A DNA stretch of 64,000 nt, from assembly GCA_007570785.1 (NCBI GenBank), contig ML662465.1, positions 7,607,898 to 7,671,897 of the forward strand, written 5' to 3'. This document shows positions 1 to 12,699 of this stretch, in pieces. Origin of the DNA: Antilocapra americana. Lineage: Eukaryota > Chordata > Mammalia > Artiodactyla > Antilocapridae. Below the pieces are notes generated by a model. That model was not told the DNA's origin, made no database searches, and saw only the letters and a list, made by a program, of their open reading frames with translations. Every line of letters begins with the position of its first letter. Position 1 is the stretch's first letter. The translations under genes and the position numbers were made by a program.

Positions 1-1052
1 ATTTTTAATTTAGTTATCTGCTTATCTTTACCCTCATTAATGTACCCTTTGGTCTCATGCCATATGAGTGCCCATTTGTGAAATAAGTAACTTGCCAAAA
101 AAAAAAAAAAGTCCAAACATTGGGCCCTCAGGTTTCAACCTTCAGTGAATATATTTCCAATAAAGACACACTAATGTGAGCATTTCCCATCACTGTCTTC
201 AAAACCTAAATAAATACTTTCTAAATAGACTTTTTAGTACTTGACACCGAAGAGAAATTGTTTCAATAATAGTAATTGAAACCAAGAGAGTAGCAAAGTT
301 ATGGTCAGATCTGGTCTTTCAGTTCATAGGATGTGGTTTAGATCCAGTAGCCTGTGTTAGTCAGAAGATTGATCATGTTATTGCATAGGGAAAGAGTTGC
401 AGGAGTTTTTACTTTGCCGTCATTCAGTTGGTGTCTGAGTGCTGGGAGGAGGTTCTTCCTTGGAAACGTGAAGATGACAGAAGTATACACAATAGAATAA
501 AGCAGCTGAAAGTGCTCTGTGGTACTTTTGCTTGATGGAGGCTTAAGATAGTAAGAATTGCAAGAAAGATTCTTTTTCTTTTAGTCATATCATCTTTCAA
601 ATACCATCCTCATGGTTCACCCAGTTGTCGTGAGATTTTACAATTTGCTCAAGTTTGGGATCATTGGTCCTAGTGTTCAACTAAGAAGTCTCTTGATATA
701 TTTGGTTGAAATTGTAGCCTGCTAAGTTGGTCTCTGACCATGGTATCAGATCTTCTGTTTCTTTGCTCTGTAAGTAGATCTGAGTGACATAGTTGTGTCT
801 TGGTCGGGACTGTTTCTATTGTGACAGGAAAACTGGTATCTGGCTTATGCTAAAGGAGAATTAATTGGCTCATACAACTGTGAGGTTCAGGCTTTGATCT
901 GACTTTAGGTACAGTTGGATTCTGGGTTCAAATGATGCCTTTAAAACTGATTTTTTGTCTCTTGGTACTGGTTTTATTCTTGTGTCTTACATGCATGTAA
1001 ATTGAGACCCGTCTGATAAGAAGAGACAGTTTAACCCTCACAGTGACTCTTC
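1..1052. other. gene-free stretch, probably DCUN1D3 5'UTR intron
   Basis: This is AT-rich sequence with no convincing exon, conserved reading frame or young repeat by eye. A 14-base A run sits near position 100. Because the first coding exon of DCUN1D3 opens with a splice acceptor at 13995, the upstream non-coding exon must lie further left, so this stretch is most likely intronic. That placement is inference. Confidence 0.4.
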
Positions 1053-1420
1053 AGTTAAGTCGCTCAGTTGTGTCTGACTCTTTGCGACCCCATGAACCGC
1101 AGCATGCCAGGCCTCCCTGTCCATCACCAACTCCCGGAGTCCACCCAAACCCATGTCCATTGAGTCGGTGATGCCATCCAGCCATCTCATCCTTTGTTGT
1201 CCTCTTCTCCTCCTGCCCCCAATCCTTCCCAGCATTAGGGTCTTTTCCAATCAGTCAACTCATCACATGAGGTGGCCAAAGTATTGGAGTTTCAGCTTCA
1301 ACATCAGTCCTTCCAATGAACACCCAGGACTGATCTCCTTTAGGATGGAGTTGTTGGATCTCCTCGCAGTCCAAGGGACTCTCAAGAGTCTTCTCCAACA
1401 CCACAGTTCAAAAGCATCAA
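1052..1420 (-). mobile_element. BovB LINE, 3' end fragment
   Basis: Read on the minus strand, this gives the last part of the BovB open reading frame, including the FGHLM- and [16 protein letters not shown] peptides, and then the BovB 3' tail related to Bov-A SINEs. The element is 5'-truncated at about 1420, where the frame stops matching. The 3' end (about 1052) has the usual ruminant GTCGCTCAG-type terminus. Confidence 0.85.
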
Positions 1421-2389
1421 TTGGATAGGCATTTTCTTTGGTGCTCTTTCTTATAAGACCAAAGCAGCTCCAACCTCCCTTGCTTTTAGTGCTAAGATTC
1501 ACTTTGTCTGACTTAGGTCTCCTGCATATTCCTGACCCAGGTGTTGAAAGCCAAGGGCATAGGGAGACTTCGGTGGGCTTGAGTCACATAGTTCATTATC
1601 AGCCCTACCCACCGTACATGACTAAGAGTAAAGGAGTTGGATCTTCTAATGAAGAAAATTGAGTGGCCACCTGATGAAGAACCTGGATGCTCTGGGAGCA
1701 GATGAGTCTCTGCTGCAAGCCTTTGATCCAGTCTGAAGCTAAAAGGCCATATGTTACGTCTGTTGTCCGAATCCAGACTATTAACCATTTCAAGTGCACC
1801 ATAGTTCCATTTTGAATGAACTTCTTGCTCCCTGGGCATGTGATTCACTCAGGTTCAAGTCCATGAGTCAGACCCTTCTACCCCGAATGCTAAACTTATT
1901 ATAAGGGGACTATTATTCATTAGATCTATTATTATCATTAGACCGTTATTCATTAGTTGGGCTTTATCTTTTTTGTGTGTGTATGAGACCTGGGGAAAAG
2001 TTGACTTTCTTTTGAAAGAACAAATTGTGAATTTAGATATTGTTGAAACATGATTAATCTCTTTCTGTCCCCTACTCTGCACCCCACCCCCATCATTTAA
2101 CAGTGCTGTCTTGAAATCCTTGGAGCCAAAGTTGTTGGATTTGTCAGTCTTTTGGTGCAGTTTATAATGAAGCAAATGGTCTCTCATATTTTCCATCCTC
2201 TTTTGGCAGTTTGATATTTTTCCTCAAATATAATGTTTAAAAGTACTTTCGATAAAGTGTTCGGTTTTTTTTTTTTTTTTCAGAAATTCAATTAGTTGAC
2301 AAATATTACCAGGTGATGCTGGAGAAATACACACTCCCAGTACACTCCCATTATATAAGTTAACATTACTTTTTTGAATTGAGATTGAT

Positions 2390-2600
2390 TTTATGTGGTG
2401 ACTCAGCTGATAAAAAACCTTTCTGCAGTGCCAGAGAACCAGGTTCAATCCCTGGGTCAGGAAGAACCCCTGGAGAAGGGCATGGCAGCCCACTCCAGTA
2501 TTCCTGCCTGGAGAACTCCATGGACAGAGGCACTTGGGCTACAGTCCATGGGGTTGCAAAGAGGCGGACACTGAGTGACTAATACTTTCACTTTTCATAC
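2390..2600 (+). mobile_element. Bov-tA-type SINE
   Basis: A tRNA-like head (CAGCTGATAAAAAACC) is followed by the Bov-A body, with the typical CCACTCCAGTATTCCTGCC and CATGGGGTTGCAAAGAG blocks. It ends next to a short CA/TA-rich tail (about 2598-2625). Confidence 0.85.
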
Positions 2601-2639
2601 ACACACACATACACATATAATATTTTGCATAGTCTTTGA

Positions 2640-2840
2640 TTTGTTGTTCCACTTTTGGGAGTTTATTCTCAGGAGCTGAATTTTAGCTGCATATTCTGTT
2701 TATTATCCCAATATTGTTTATAATATTGAACTGTTGGAAGCAAACTAAATGTCCAACCATGAGAGTTTAAACTGACAAATTATCAATGAAAGACATATCT
2801 GGCAATTAAATATGTTTTAACAGACAGTCTCAATCTTTCT
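2640..2840 (+). mobile_element. degraded L1/HAL1-like 3' fragment
   Basis: The block around 2730, resembling 'ttggaagcaaactaaatgtccaac', matches the conserved 3' part of old L1/HAL1 elements. The rest is too diverged to delimit, so the borders are approximate. Confidence 0.4.
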
Positions 2841-3189
2841 GCAACCTTTCTGCAGTATAGCACCAAATTTTTGACAGATTGAAGTCGTAGGCAATAAATA
2901 GTTTCTGGGTTATATGAAATAGCTGGTGTGTCAGTGGTAGTACTGCCACAGTATTGGCAGCACTGCCATTGAATTGTGGCTCTTTTAATGCGTTTGATGA
3001 GGGAAGATTTATATGAAAAAGTGTTCAATGAAACAGTTTGCAAAATAGAATGTAAATTATGACTCAGTTTTGTTTAAAAGTTGGATATGTGTACTATGAA
3101 CATGCATGTATTTATTTCTGTGTGCCATCTATATGCTTATATAGACCACAGAAAGGATATATTCCAAAATACTAATTTAGGTGGAGGGA

Positions 3190-3392
3190 TTGTGTTGCTA
3201 AGTTGTGTTCATCTCTTTTGGGACCCCCGTGAACTGTAACCTCCCAGGCTTCCCTGTCCATGGCATTTCCCAGGCAAGAATACTGGAGTGGGTTGCCATT
3301 TTTTTTTTCCAGGAGATCTTCCCAAGATAGGTTAAACCAGAGTCTCTTACATTGGCAGGAGGATTCTTTACCACTGAGCCACCTGGGAAGCA
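3190..3392 (-). mobile_element. Bov-tA-type SINE
   Basis: This is an antisense copy. The Bov-A part lies to the left (CAAGAATACTGGAGTGGGTT) and the tRNA-like head to the right (TTTACCACTGAGCCACC). An internal T run is inserted near 3300. Confidence 0.85.
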
Positions 3393-4143
3393 GCAGGTGG
3401 TGGGGTACTAGGGGACTTTTTCTCTTTATGCTACTCCATATTTTCTAAACTTTACAGAATAACTGTGTAATGTTTTTGAATTTGGCAGTGGGAAAGAAAG
3501 CCTTAGTGGTCTTACTTCTCCGACCAGCTTACTGATGTGATTGAAAAAAGATATTTTATTATACAGATCTTTTTTCTGTCCCTCTTCCTTTTCTTATCTA
3601 CTAAGCTTTAGCAATCAGCTTGCATCATGGATCTCTGGGAAAAAATGATAAATGTGGCCTTAATGAATTTGGATTTTTTTTTTTTTAAGAATTAGCAAAC
3701 ATTTAAATGTTAGCAGACATTACATTTGTTACCATGGGATGAACCTGAGAGCTGTTTAGAAGAAATGTGGCTCTAGAAAGTACATTTGTACATTTGTGGT
3801 CATTCAGAAGCCCCTCTAAGAAGACATTTGCATGTAGTAATTTATCATCTTTATATTGGATTCTTTTCTCATCTTTTGACTCATTTCAAAGTTTCCTTTC
3901 TTAGATACAAAGACCATATCTCAACTCCCAGTTAGCTATTTTTTTGTCAGTAACTACTGAATTCCACAGGTGACCGAAAAACGAACAGTTGATGTGGTAA
4001 TTGGGTGTTTGAGGAATGATTATCTAATAGATGTAAATTATCTAGTAAATGTCTAGGATGGCTGGTACCATATGCTAATTGGAAGCAGGCAGTTGGTGCC
4101 TAACCAGTGGTTTTACCTTCAGTGTGACTTGTATTCTGAGGAT

Positions 4144-4161
4144 GCTGCTGCTGCTGCTGCT
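4144..4161. repeat. (GCT)n microsatellite
   Basis: Six GCT triplets stand directly at the border of the following SINE. This is a common arrangement for ruminant Bov-A2-type elements, which often carry an AGC/GCT array at the tail. Confidence 0.85.
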
Positions 4162-4428
4162 AAGTCGCTTCAGTTGTGTCCAACTCTGTGCGACCCCATA
4201 GACAGCAGCCCACCTGGCTCCCCCATCCCTGAGATTCTCCAGGCAAGAACGCTGGAGTGGGTTGCCATTTCCTTCTCCAGTGCATGAAAGTGAAAAGTGA
4301 AAGTGAAGTCACTCAGTCCAACTCTTCAAGACCCCATGGACTGCAGCCTACCAGACTCCTCCGTCCCTGGGATTTTACAGGCGAGAGTACTGGAGTGGGG
4401 TGCCATTGCCTTCTCTGTTCCGAGGATG
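4162..4428 (-). mobile_element. Bov-A2-type dimeric SINE
   Basis: Two Bov-A monomers in tandem, both antisense, are joined by a linker rich in GAAAGTGAAAGTGAA. Each has its own GACCCCAT block and CTGGAGTGGG block. The GCT microsatellite abuts the left end. Confidence 0.85.
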
Positions 4429-4499
4429 AGCTCCAGGCTAAAACCAGAGTTAAAGAGTGTGGTGGCAGTCAGGCTGTTTTTATCATGAGACCATGGAGC

Positions 4500-5452
4500 A
4501 ACATCAGGTCAAGAATTAACAGTTAGAACTGGACATGGAAAGGAGTACATCAAGGCTACATATTTTCACCCTGCCTATTTAACTTATATGCAGAGTACAT
4601 CATGTGAAATGCAGGGCTGGGTGAAGCACAAGCTGGAATCATGATTGACAGGAGAAATTTCAATAACCTCAGATATGCAGATAATACCACCCTTATGGCA
4701 GAAAGCAAAAAAGAACTAAAAAGCCTCTGATGAAAGTGAAAGAGGAGAGTGAAAAAGCTGGCTTAAAACTCAGCATTCAGAAAACTAGCATCATGGCATC
4801 CGGTCCCATCATTTCATGGCAAATAGATGGGGAAACAATGGAAACAGTGACAGACTTTATTTTGGGGGGCCCCAAAATCACTGCAGATGGTGACTGCAGC
4901 CATGAAATTAAAATACGATTGCTCCTTGGAAGGAAAGCTGTGATCAACCTAGATGGCATATCAAAAAGCAGAGACATTACTTTGCCAACAAAGGTCTATC
5001 TAGTCAAAACTATGGTTTTTCCAGTAGTCATGTATGAATGTGAGAGTTGGACTATAAAGAAAGCTGAGCACTGAATAATTGATGCTTTTGAATTGTGGTG
5101 TTGGAGAAGACTTGAGAGTCCCTTGGACTGCAAGGAGATCCAACCTGTCTATTCTAAAGGAGATCAGTCCCAAATATTCATTGGAAGGACTGGTGTTGAA
5201 GCTGAAACTCCAATACTTTGGCCACCTGAAGCAAAGAAATGCCTCATTAGAAAAGACCCTGATGCTGGGAAAGATTGAAGGTGGGAGGAGAAGGAGATGA
5301 CAGAAGATGAGATGGTTGTATGGCATCACTGACTCGATGAACATGAGTTTGAGCAAGCTCCGGGAGTCTGTGATGGACAGGGAGGCCTGGCGTGCTGCAG
5401 TCCATGGGGTCGCAAAGTCCATGGGAACACAACTGAGCGACTGAACTGAACT
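4500..5452 (+). mobile_element. BovB LINE, 3' third (sense orientation)
   Basis: The sequence runs from within the reverse transcriptase (ATATGCAGATAATACC encodes a degraded YADD box) through the C-terminal ORF to the terminal ACTGAGCGACTGAACTGAACTG tail. An open frame at 4730-5074 covers the SHEIK...LLLGRK...CESWT segment typical of BovB. Stops and frameshifts elsewhere show that the copy is dead. It is 5'-truncated. Confidence 0.9.
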
Positions 5453-5455
5453 GAT

Positions 5456-6876
5456 AGAGCATAAATTCAAGATGGCCCTCCCTATGTTTGTAAACAGTAA
5501 AGTTAGCTAATGAAAAAGCTGGTGCAGAAACACAAAGAGTAACCAGCCTAGAAATCTGATGCCCCTTATGATGTCCACTTTGCACATAACTGTACAGTCA
5601 GACTTGTCCAGATCAATAGTGACAGCAAAAATATTCCAAGTGTGGGTCAGTAAAATAATTCAGCTCTTTTTGGTTATTTTGAGTCATGTGGGATTAAATA
5701 TGTAGCAGCTCTGGAACCCAGAGACAAAAAATGCTTGATTCTTTGGTATTTGGGAACTATATGGTATGTATGTATTGACTTTGTTGAATTTGGCAAGCAG
5801 TATTTGTTCTGGCCAGCCCACATTGGCCTCAGTCCTCAGACCTCAACTGCATATACATTCTCAGTATATTTGAAGTATGCAAGGTAAGGAACATAAGAAT
5901 CCTTCAAAAAGAAGAGAGAAATTATTTGTACAAAGCTGACTGGTCTTAGTCCTGTGACCTAAGATTATTTTACAGAAATATAACCAATTGGTTTATTTTC
6001 TTTTTTAAAAAAATTATCTTCCCTTCCTTCCTCTCTGTTTTCTCCCACCCCCCTCTTCTTTTTGTAGTTTTGAGATTGGTGGATATAGAAAGTTATGTGT
6101 TCCTACCCATCCCTAACTGGAACTGCTGTCTTAGCTTGCTGCTTGCAGTACCTTTTAGGACAAAAAGTCTTAAAAGCATGAAAATAGGAGACACACCTCA
6201 TTTGCTTTGGCAGAGGGAACAGCTTTTCCACAAGTAGCTCTAGGTAAGACCTAATCTCCAAAGGTGATCTTGTAAGTCCCAAGTTCCAAATGACAGAAAG
6301 CAGAAGACCTTGTATTTTAAAGTACTCCCTCCAGTCTTTCCTCCTTGTTTGTTATTTTTGCAAGTTTACTTTCTAAGAGGTAGTTTAGAAATGGATACTA
6401 CCCATTTCCTGACTGTTTCTCAGGTCATTCAGCATGTACATCTGCCAGTTGGCATCAAGAGACTCTTGTGGTCTTGCTTTGAGACTCCTCAGGGGGATGG
6501 CTTTTGCCACTATAGCTGCTTTAGCCCCTGGCAGCTGAGTGTCTGGCATATATAGTAAGAAGTAAAAACATGTGCCCAATTAGTTATACATACGAATTGT
6601 TTGGATGAAAGTTGGAAAGATGGGTTTCTTACTGCTATAATATGTAAAAGCACTAACATTTGCTAGTGGCTTCTTGCTTCTGAATAGATTCTAGGTGGGA
6701 ACAGATGGGAGAGGTGGATTGGATCATTTCCTTCTTTCAAAGAAGTCATCAGAGTAGACCTCAGGTGCCTTGCTGACATTGGCTGTCAGTACCAGCATTT
6801 GCCTCGTTTTTTTTTTAATCTTCCAACCAGGTACAAGAATGAGCCAGCTTGTTCTATTTTCTATATCACCTGTGCT
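5456..6876. other. gene-free stretch
   Basis: No exon, RNA gene or clear young repeat was recognised. A pyrimidine-rich tract lies at about 6000-6065. It is probably DCUN1D3 intron. Confidence 0.3.
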
Positions 6877-7074
6877 TTGTTCTTAGTCTCATGTTTGACT
6901 CTTTGTGACTCCCTAGACTAGCTTGCCAGCCTCCTGCCCGTGGAATTTTCCAGACAAGAATGCTGGAGTGGGGTGCCATTTCCTATTCCAGGGGATCTTC
7001 CACACTCAGGGGTTGAACCCACATCTGCATTGGCAGGCAATTTCTTTACCACCGACGCCACCTGGGAAGCCCAT
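6877..7074 (-). mobile_element. Bov-tA-type SINE
   Basis: This antisense copy has GAATGCTGGAGTGGGGTGCC, then GGGGATCTTCC, and the tRNA-like end TTTACCACCGACGCCACCTGG. Confidence 0.85.
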
Positions 7075-7587
7075 ATGTTATATGTCAGGGCCTTTTTCTG
7101 AGCCTGCAGAGAGCAAGCTAAGATGATTAGGAGAGGAAAGGCTGCAAAAACAGTGTCACTTTTCACCTCTTGTTCAGATTGGAATAGACCGACTTTCTCT
7201 TTTTATTTGTACTTCCCATTTTCCTTTGGCTCTAGTAGGCTTGGGCAAGAAATGTGAAAGCTGTTCACTGAGGAGGCAAAAGCCCTGTCCTCAGACAGCT
7301 TGCAAATTTAGAACTTCACCCTCTATGCAAAGAGGTCAAAAAATAAAGGTTGTCCCAGAATGTTAGGCTTCAAAGGATTTTAATGTTGGGAACATAAAAC
7401 CTCAGAGAGGTTAAGAGACTTGTTCAAGGGTATACGTCGCTTAGGGACATCCCAGACCAGAACTGAAGGCTTCCTGGGACTTTACTCTGATCCTGACTCA
7501 GTACCTCTGGAATACAATCACATATTGATGATGTATTTTTTCTTCTTGGGGCATCATCGTCTCCTTACGGGAAGAGTTATTCCTGGA

Positions 7588-7806
7588 GTGTGTGTGTATG
7601 CTCAGTTGCTCAGTTGTGTCTGACTCTTTGCAACCATGGACTGTAGCCCACCAGTCTCTGCTGTTCATGAAATTTTTCAGGCCAGCATACTGGAGTGGGT
7701 TGCCATTTCCTACGCCAGGGGATCTTTTCGATCCAGGTACTGAACCTGTGTCTTGTGTCTGCTGCATTGGCAGGCAGATTCTTTACCACTGTGCCACCTG
7801 GAACAG
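7588..7806 (-). mobile_element. Bov-tA-type SINE
   Basis: This antisense copy begins with GCTCAGTTGTGTCTGACTC and ends at the tRNA-like part TTTACCACTGTGCCACCTGG. Confidence 0.85.
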
Positions 7807-7839
7807 CATAGTGAAGAACAGTAAGTAGTGAGACCAGTG

Positions 7840-8060
7840 ATGTAATATGATGAGTTTAGAATCAGACTCCAGGGTTTGAATCCCTTTTCCTTTACAATTG
7901 GCTGTGTAATCTCAGGCCAAATCCCTTAAACTCTCTTCAATTTACCTCACTGTAAAGTGAAGATTACATTTTCTTCCTCATAGAGTTGTAATGGATTAAA
8001 AGTGATAATTCATGTCAGTCTCCTCAGTACATGCAATTAACTTAAAAGATATTACTATTA
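7840..8060 (+). mobile_element. MIR SINE remnant
   Basis: Weak but ordered matches to the MIR core are visible: 'tctgtgtaatctcaggccaaatcccttaaact' style wording, then a 'cactgtaaagtgaagat' block. The borders are approximate. Confidence 0.45.
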
Positions 8061-8559
8061 ATAAACATTTTAAAATCCTCTCTCAACCTGGACCAACCAG
8101 ATTGACTGTTCGCCTCTTCCTTTCCACTTTATGCTCCCAATCACTGAAGAACCAGAGTAAGACTCATCATCTCTGTGAAACTTTCCCATTGAGTAGTTTT
8201 TGGAGTCTTCAAACTGATGTTATTTCCTAGTCCCCTTGCTTAGTGGTTAAGAAACCTCAGTTTCCTAATCTGTAAGACCTCTGACATCGTACGTAGGTTG
8301 TTGTGAAGTTTGAAGTTGATGATGTATATGAAGCATATAACATACCAATTCCTTTTCATCAGTCCCTCTACCTTCCTTTCCATAACACTGGTTCACACTC
8401 CTTTCTCCTTTCCTGTCTCCATTTGTCTTTGTGTGGTTTAGCCCTTCATGGTCTTTCTGTCCATAACGGGTGATTATGTTTCAAAGCTAGACTGTAAGTC
8501 CTAGAATACAGGGACTTGCCTGATTGTCACTTCATGGAGCTGCTTAAGGATTAGATACA

Positions 8560-8800
8560 CTTTCCGGATCTCCCTTCTCTGGCTGTGTGTGGAGCCTGAG
8601 CATCCACTGGGACCATAATCTCTGGGACTGCCCTTAGCGCAGCAGTGCCAGCTCCAGACCTGGGGCCAAGCAAGGGACCAAGCCCATCCCGAGGAATAGC
8701 AGCTGGGTCTACCACAGGAGAGGAGGGAAGCTGGAAGCTGATGCAGAGAAGGAGGGAGGGAGAGAGGCAGAGCCGTTAGAGCTGAGATTAGAGGAGAAAA
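8560..8800. other. locally GC-rich unique stretch
   Basis: A roughly 240-base island of purine- and GC-rich sequence lies in AT-rich surroundings, with GGGAGG repeats near 8750. No open frame or paired splice sites could be defended. It could be an unrecognised non-coding exon, an intronic enhancer or chance. Confidence 0.25.
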
Positions 8801-9194
8801 GCTGGAGGCTTATCTTTTATTTATTTTTATTTTCCACCCACCCCACCGCTTATCTTGATCCAACATAAACTGAGCAGTTACTGCCTTTGATCTTTCAAGT
8901 AAACCCCCAAAGCTATGCCTGGATGTATCTTGGTTTGTAACTTTTTTCTCCCTTTATTCTTCTTCCTACCCCTTCTTGTCTGTCATTCCATTTTACTCAT
9001 GTATGCCACTTTGGCTGAAATAGGAGACCAGAGTCACTAACTGCAAGAACAGGAGAGCTGCTGTGGGCATTTGAGGCATCAGCATTCCTGAACTGCCCCA
9101 GGAGACCTGGCCTGGCTGCTAACAAGAGCACTTTTCTAGGAAAATAGGAGCTTGATCATGTCACCAACTTTCTGATAATAACAATTACAATAAA

Positions 9195-9330
9195 GGCTAA
9201 CACTTACTGAATACTTTTTATGAGCCAGGTATTAGGATAGAGCATTTTACATGGGACATCTCATTTCTTCCAGTCCATGAGGTACAACTGTCCCATTTTA
9301 AAGTTATATGCTGATGGTTACAGACTTGGT
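9195..9330 (+). mobile_element. MIR SINE remnant
   Basis: The order 'taacacttactgaatac...gagccaggtattagg...cattttacatg...catctcatt' follows the MIR consensus core. Confidence 0.6.
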
Positions 9331-9371
9331 GGATCACCATGATTCAGATACAGGTTTGCCTGCTTTCCTCT

Positions 9372-10738
9372 ATTTCTTTATATTCTTCATTTCAGAAGGC
9401 CTTATCTCTCCTTGCTTTTCTCTGGAACTCTGCATTCAGATGGGTATATTTTTCCCTTTCTCCCTTTTCAGCTATTGGTAAAGCCTCCTTATACAACCAC
9501 TTTGCCTTCTTGCATTTCTTTTTCCTTGGGGTGGTTTTGGTCACTACCTCCTGTACAATGTCATAAACCTCTATATATAGTTCTTTATGCACTCTGCCAG
9601 ATCTAATCCCTTGAACCTATTCATCACCTCCACTGTATAATCATAAGGGATTTGATTTAGATTATACTTGAATGGTCTAGTAGTTTTCCCTACTTTCTTC
9701 AATTTAAGACTAGATTTTGCAATAAGGAGCTCATGATCTGAGCCACGGTCAGCTCCCAGTCTTCTTTTTGCTGTCTGTATAGTGCTTCTCCATCTTCAGC
9801 TGCAAAGAATGTAATCAGTCTGATTTCAGTAGTGATCATTTGGTGACGTCCATGTGTAGAGTCATCTCTTGTGTTGTTGGAAAAGAGTGTTTGCTATGAC
9901 CAGTGTGTTCTCTTGGCAAAACTGTTAGCCTTTGTCCTGCTTCATTTTGTACTCTTAAGGCCAGACTTGCTTACTACTGCAGGTTTCTCTTGATTGCCAA
10001 CTTTTGCATTCCAATTCCCATGATGAAAAGGACATCATTTTTGCTGTTAGTTCTATAAGGTCTTGTAGATCTTCATAGTCAACTTTAGGTTCTTCAGCAT
10101 CAGTGGTTGAGGCAAAGTGATGTTGAATGGTTTGCCTTGGAAATGAACTGAGGTCACTGTTTTGGTGACTATGAGGGCTATTCATTTCTTCTAAGGGATT
10201 CTTGCCCACAGTAGTAGATATAATGGTTACCTGAATTAAATTCATCCATTCCTGTCCACTTCAGTTCACTGATTCCTAAAATGATATTCATTCTTGCCAT
10301 CTCCTGCTTGACCACGTCCAATTTCCTTGATTCATGGACCTAACATTCCAGGTTTCTATGCAGTATTGTTTACAGCATCGGACTTGACTTTCACCACCAG
10401 ACACATCCACAGTTGAGTGTCGTTTCCGGTTTGGCTCAGCCAGTTCATTCTTTCTGGAGGTATTAGTAATTGCCCTTTGCTCTTCCCCCATAGCATACTG
10501 GACACCTTCCAACCTGGAGGGCTCATCTTCCAGTGTTATGTTTCTGCTTTTTCATACTGCTTATGGGGTTCTCACAGCAAGCATACTGGTGTGTTTTGCC
10601 ATTCCCTCCTCCAGTGGACCACATTTTGTCTGTACACTTCATTATGACCCACCCATCTTGGGTAGCCCTGCACAGCAATGGCTTATAGCTTCATGGCATT
10701 ACAAAGCCCCTTCACCAAGACCATGCTGTGATCTATGA
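9372..10738 (-). mobile_element. BovB LINE, 5' half only (antisense)
   Basis: Minus-strand reading gives the endonuclease half of BovB in pieces. An [13 protein letters not shown] box is encoded near 10300-10350, and the 5' leader lies near 10550-10738. The left end stops inside the region between endonuclease and reverse transcriptase, so the 3' end that normally primes insertion is absent. Many stops break the frame. Confidence 0.85.
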
Positions 10739-10785
10739 AGGGGCTTCTGATACAGGTGTGTTAAGCAGTCTAGCTTAGTGGTTAA

Positions 10786-11098
10786 ATTGAAAGTGAAAGT
10801 CGGCTCAGTCGTGTCTGACTGTTTGCAACCCAATGGACTATACTATAGAAGTCCATGGAATTCTCCAGGCCAGGATACTATAGTAGGTAGCCTTTCCCTT
10901 CTGCAGGGGATCTTCCCAACCCAGGGATCAAACCCAGGTCTCCCACATTGGACGTGAATTCTTTACCAGCTAAGCTATAAGGGAAGCGCAAGAATACTGG
11001 AGTGGATAGGCTATCCCTTCTCCAGTGGATCTTTCTGACCTAGGAATTGAACTGGGGTCTCCTGCATCGATCTCTTTACCAGCTGAGCTATCAGGTGT
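10786..11098 (-). mobile_element. Bov-A2-like dimeric SINE
   Basis: Two tandem antisense units each end in an ATTCTTTACCAGCTAAGC/CTTTACCAGCTGAGC-type tRNA-like or linker block. The second unit is shorter, and both are well diverged. Confidence 0.75.
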
Positions 11099-11099
11099 T

Positions 11100-12697
11100 T
11101 TTCAAGTCAGACATATCAGGTTCTGCTTGTGATCCTGGGTACTCTTTGCACCCCAACTTTCCTATCTTTGAATGGAGTTGTGGTAAGCATATATGAGTTT
11201 TATTGTCCATAAAGTGCTTTGTATATAATGCGTGGTGTGCTATCCAGTGCTCGGTAATTGATAATTGCTCTTATTAGGAATTAGCCAACAGCTAGTGTGT
11301 CCAGGGAAGCTTGCAACTTTAAAACACTTGAAGTGTGGCCATCCTGTGACACAGGGCTGAGCCCCTGATTGAACCTGAGAAATCTCTTGGTGCAGAGCTG
11401 TTTCCCAAAGAAAGAGGTAGACAGTAAGGAAGGGAGCCCATTAGATAATCAGGGGACCACACTCACAATCTGATCTGTAAATATTCTCTTCTGGCTTGAG
11501 ACCATCACTTGCTTCAAAGGAAAGGACCAGAACAGTAGGAATGGATCTAGCCTTCTGGCACTTTCTGACTGATTATCTGTCTAAATTGATTTCCCACTCC
11601 TTTTTTTCTTTTTCTCATTTGGGTATGTAAAATGCCTTCAGGCTTCAGCTGGTTCTGCTATGTCAGGTCATCAAAGATGCTCTCATGTGTAGGGCTTCTA
11701 AATGGGCAAATGGATTAGAACCTCTTTGGGAGGTCCACCTGTTCTGTCCCTACTTGAAGGCCTTGGCACCAGGATTTGGAGGAAGCTGGTACAATATAGC
11801 ATCTGTCCAATGGGAGCAGAGGTGAGTGGCCTAGAGTAGGTGAGTCAGTCAGAAACCAGGAAATCCTCTTATCGTGCCAGATACCTGGGCTTTCCTCAGC
11901 AGCAAGAACTGAGCAGCAAAATCTGGTAAGTCAGCATGTCTGGGAATTAGAGTTGCTAGTCTGTGAGCATGTGGAATTTGTTTAAGTTTGGGCCTTTTGT
12001 TTCTTTCAGCATTTCAGTCTTGGAAACACGGATCTGGAAACCAGACCGTCTACATGTTATAGTGCTGTTTGTTTTGGATAATTTGGCTGTTCAGGTTGCT
12101 TCTCATGTATTCTGGTTTTCCAAGAATTAACCCCCTTGCCTTTTAAAATTTTAATAAGTTGTGCTATGGCTTACTAGCTATATTCTAAAAGCCTAAAAAG
12201 GCTTCAGAAAACTTACTTGGTTCTGTCATTCTCCACACCAAAACCCTTCTAAAGGGGCTTCAGTGTGTTTTTGAAACCTAGGTGAAACTGCAAATCCAAA
12301 AAGGGCATGTATAGTCATGTCTGTCATTTATTCTTTTTGAAGGTGGAGAATGGGACACACCCTGATAATATGTGATTCCAATAAACACAGGAATGATTAT
12401 GGTCTTCATTTTAAACTTGTACACCCAGAACATACCCTTAGAATTCCTTTTGAAGATAACTCTGAATTTATACAAGTACTATTTGGAGGAAGTTCTTTAG
12501 CTTAAGTTTAAAGTTCTAACTTTCCATTAAAAGCACCCTTTTACCCTACTGCCAGTCTCATTAGAGCTTTGAATTTGGATTGTGAAGGTCCATGACTAGA
12601 GCTGGTGAGACGTGGGTCTGACATTGATTTGGTCCACTTTCCCCGCTATACTTCCAAGTTTCTATTAACATTATAATTTCAGAGGCTGCAATTATTA
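11100..12697. other. gene-free stretch
   Basis: A faint MIR-like remnant may lie at about 11100-11270. Otherwise no exon, RNA gene or young repeat was recognised. It is probably DCUN1D3 intron. Confidence 0.3.
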
Positions 12698-12699
12698 TG

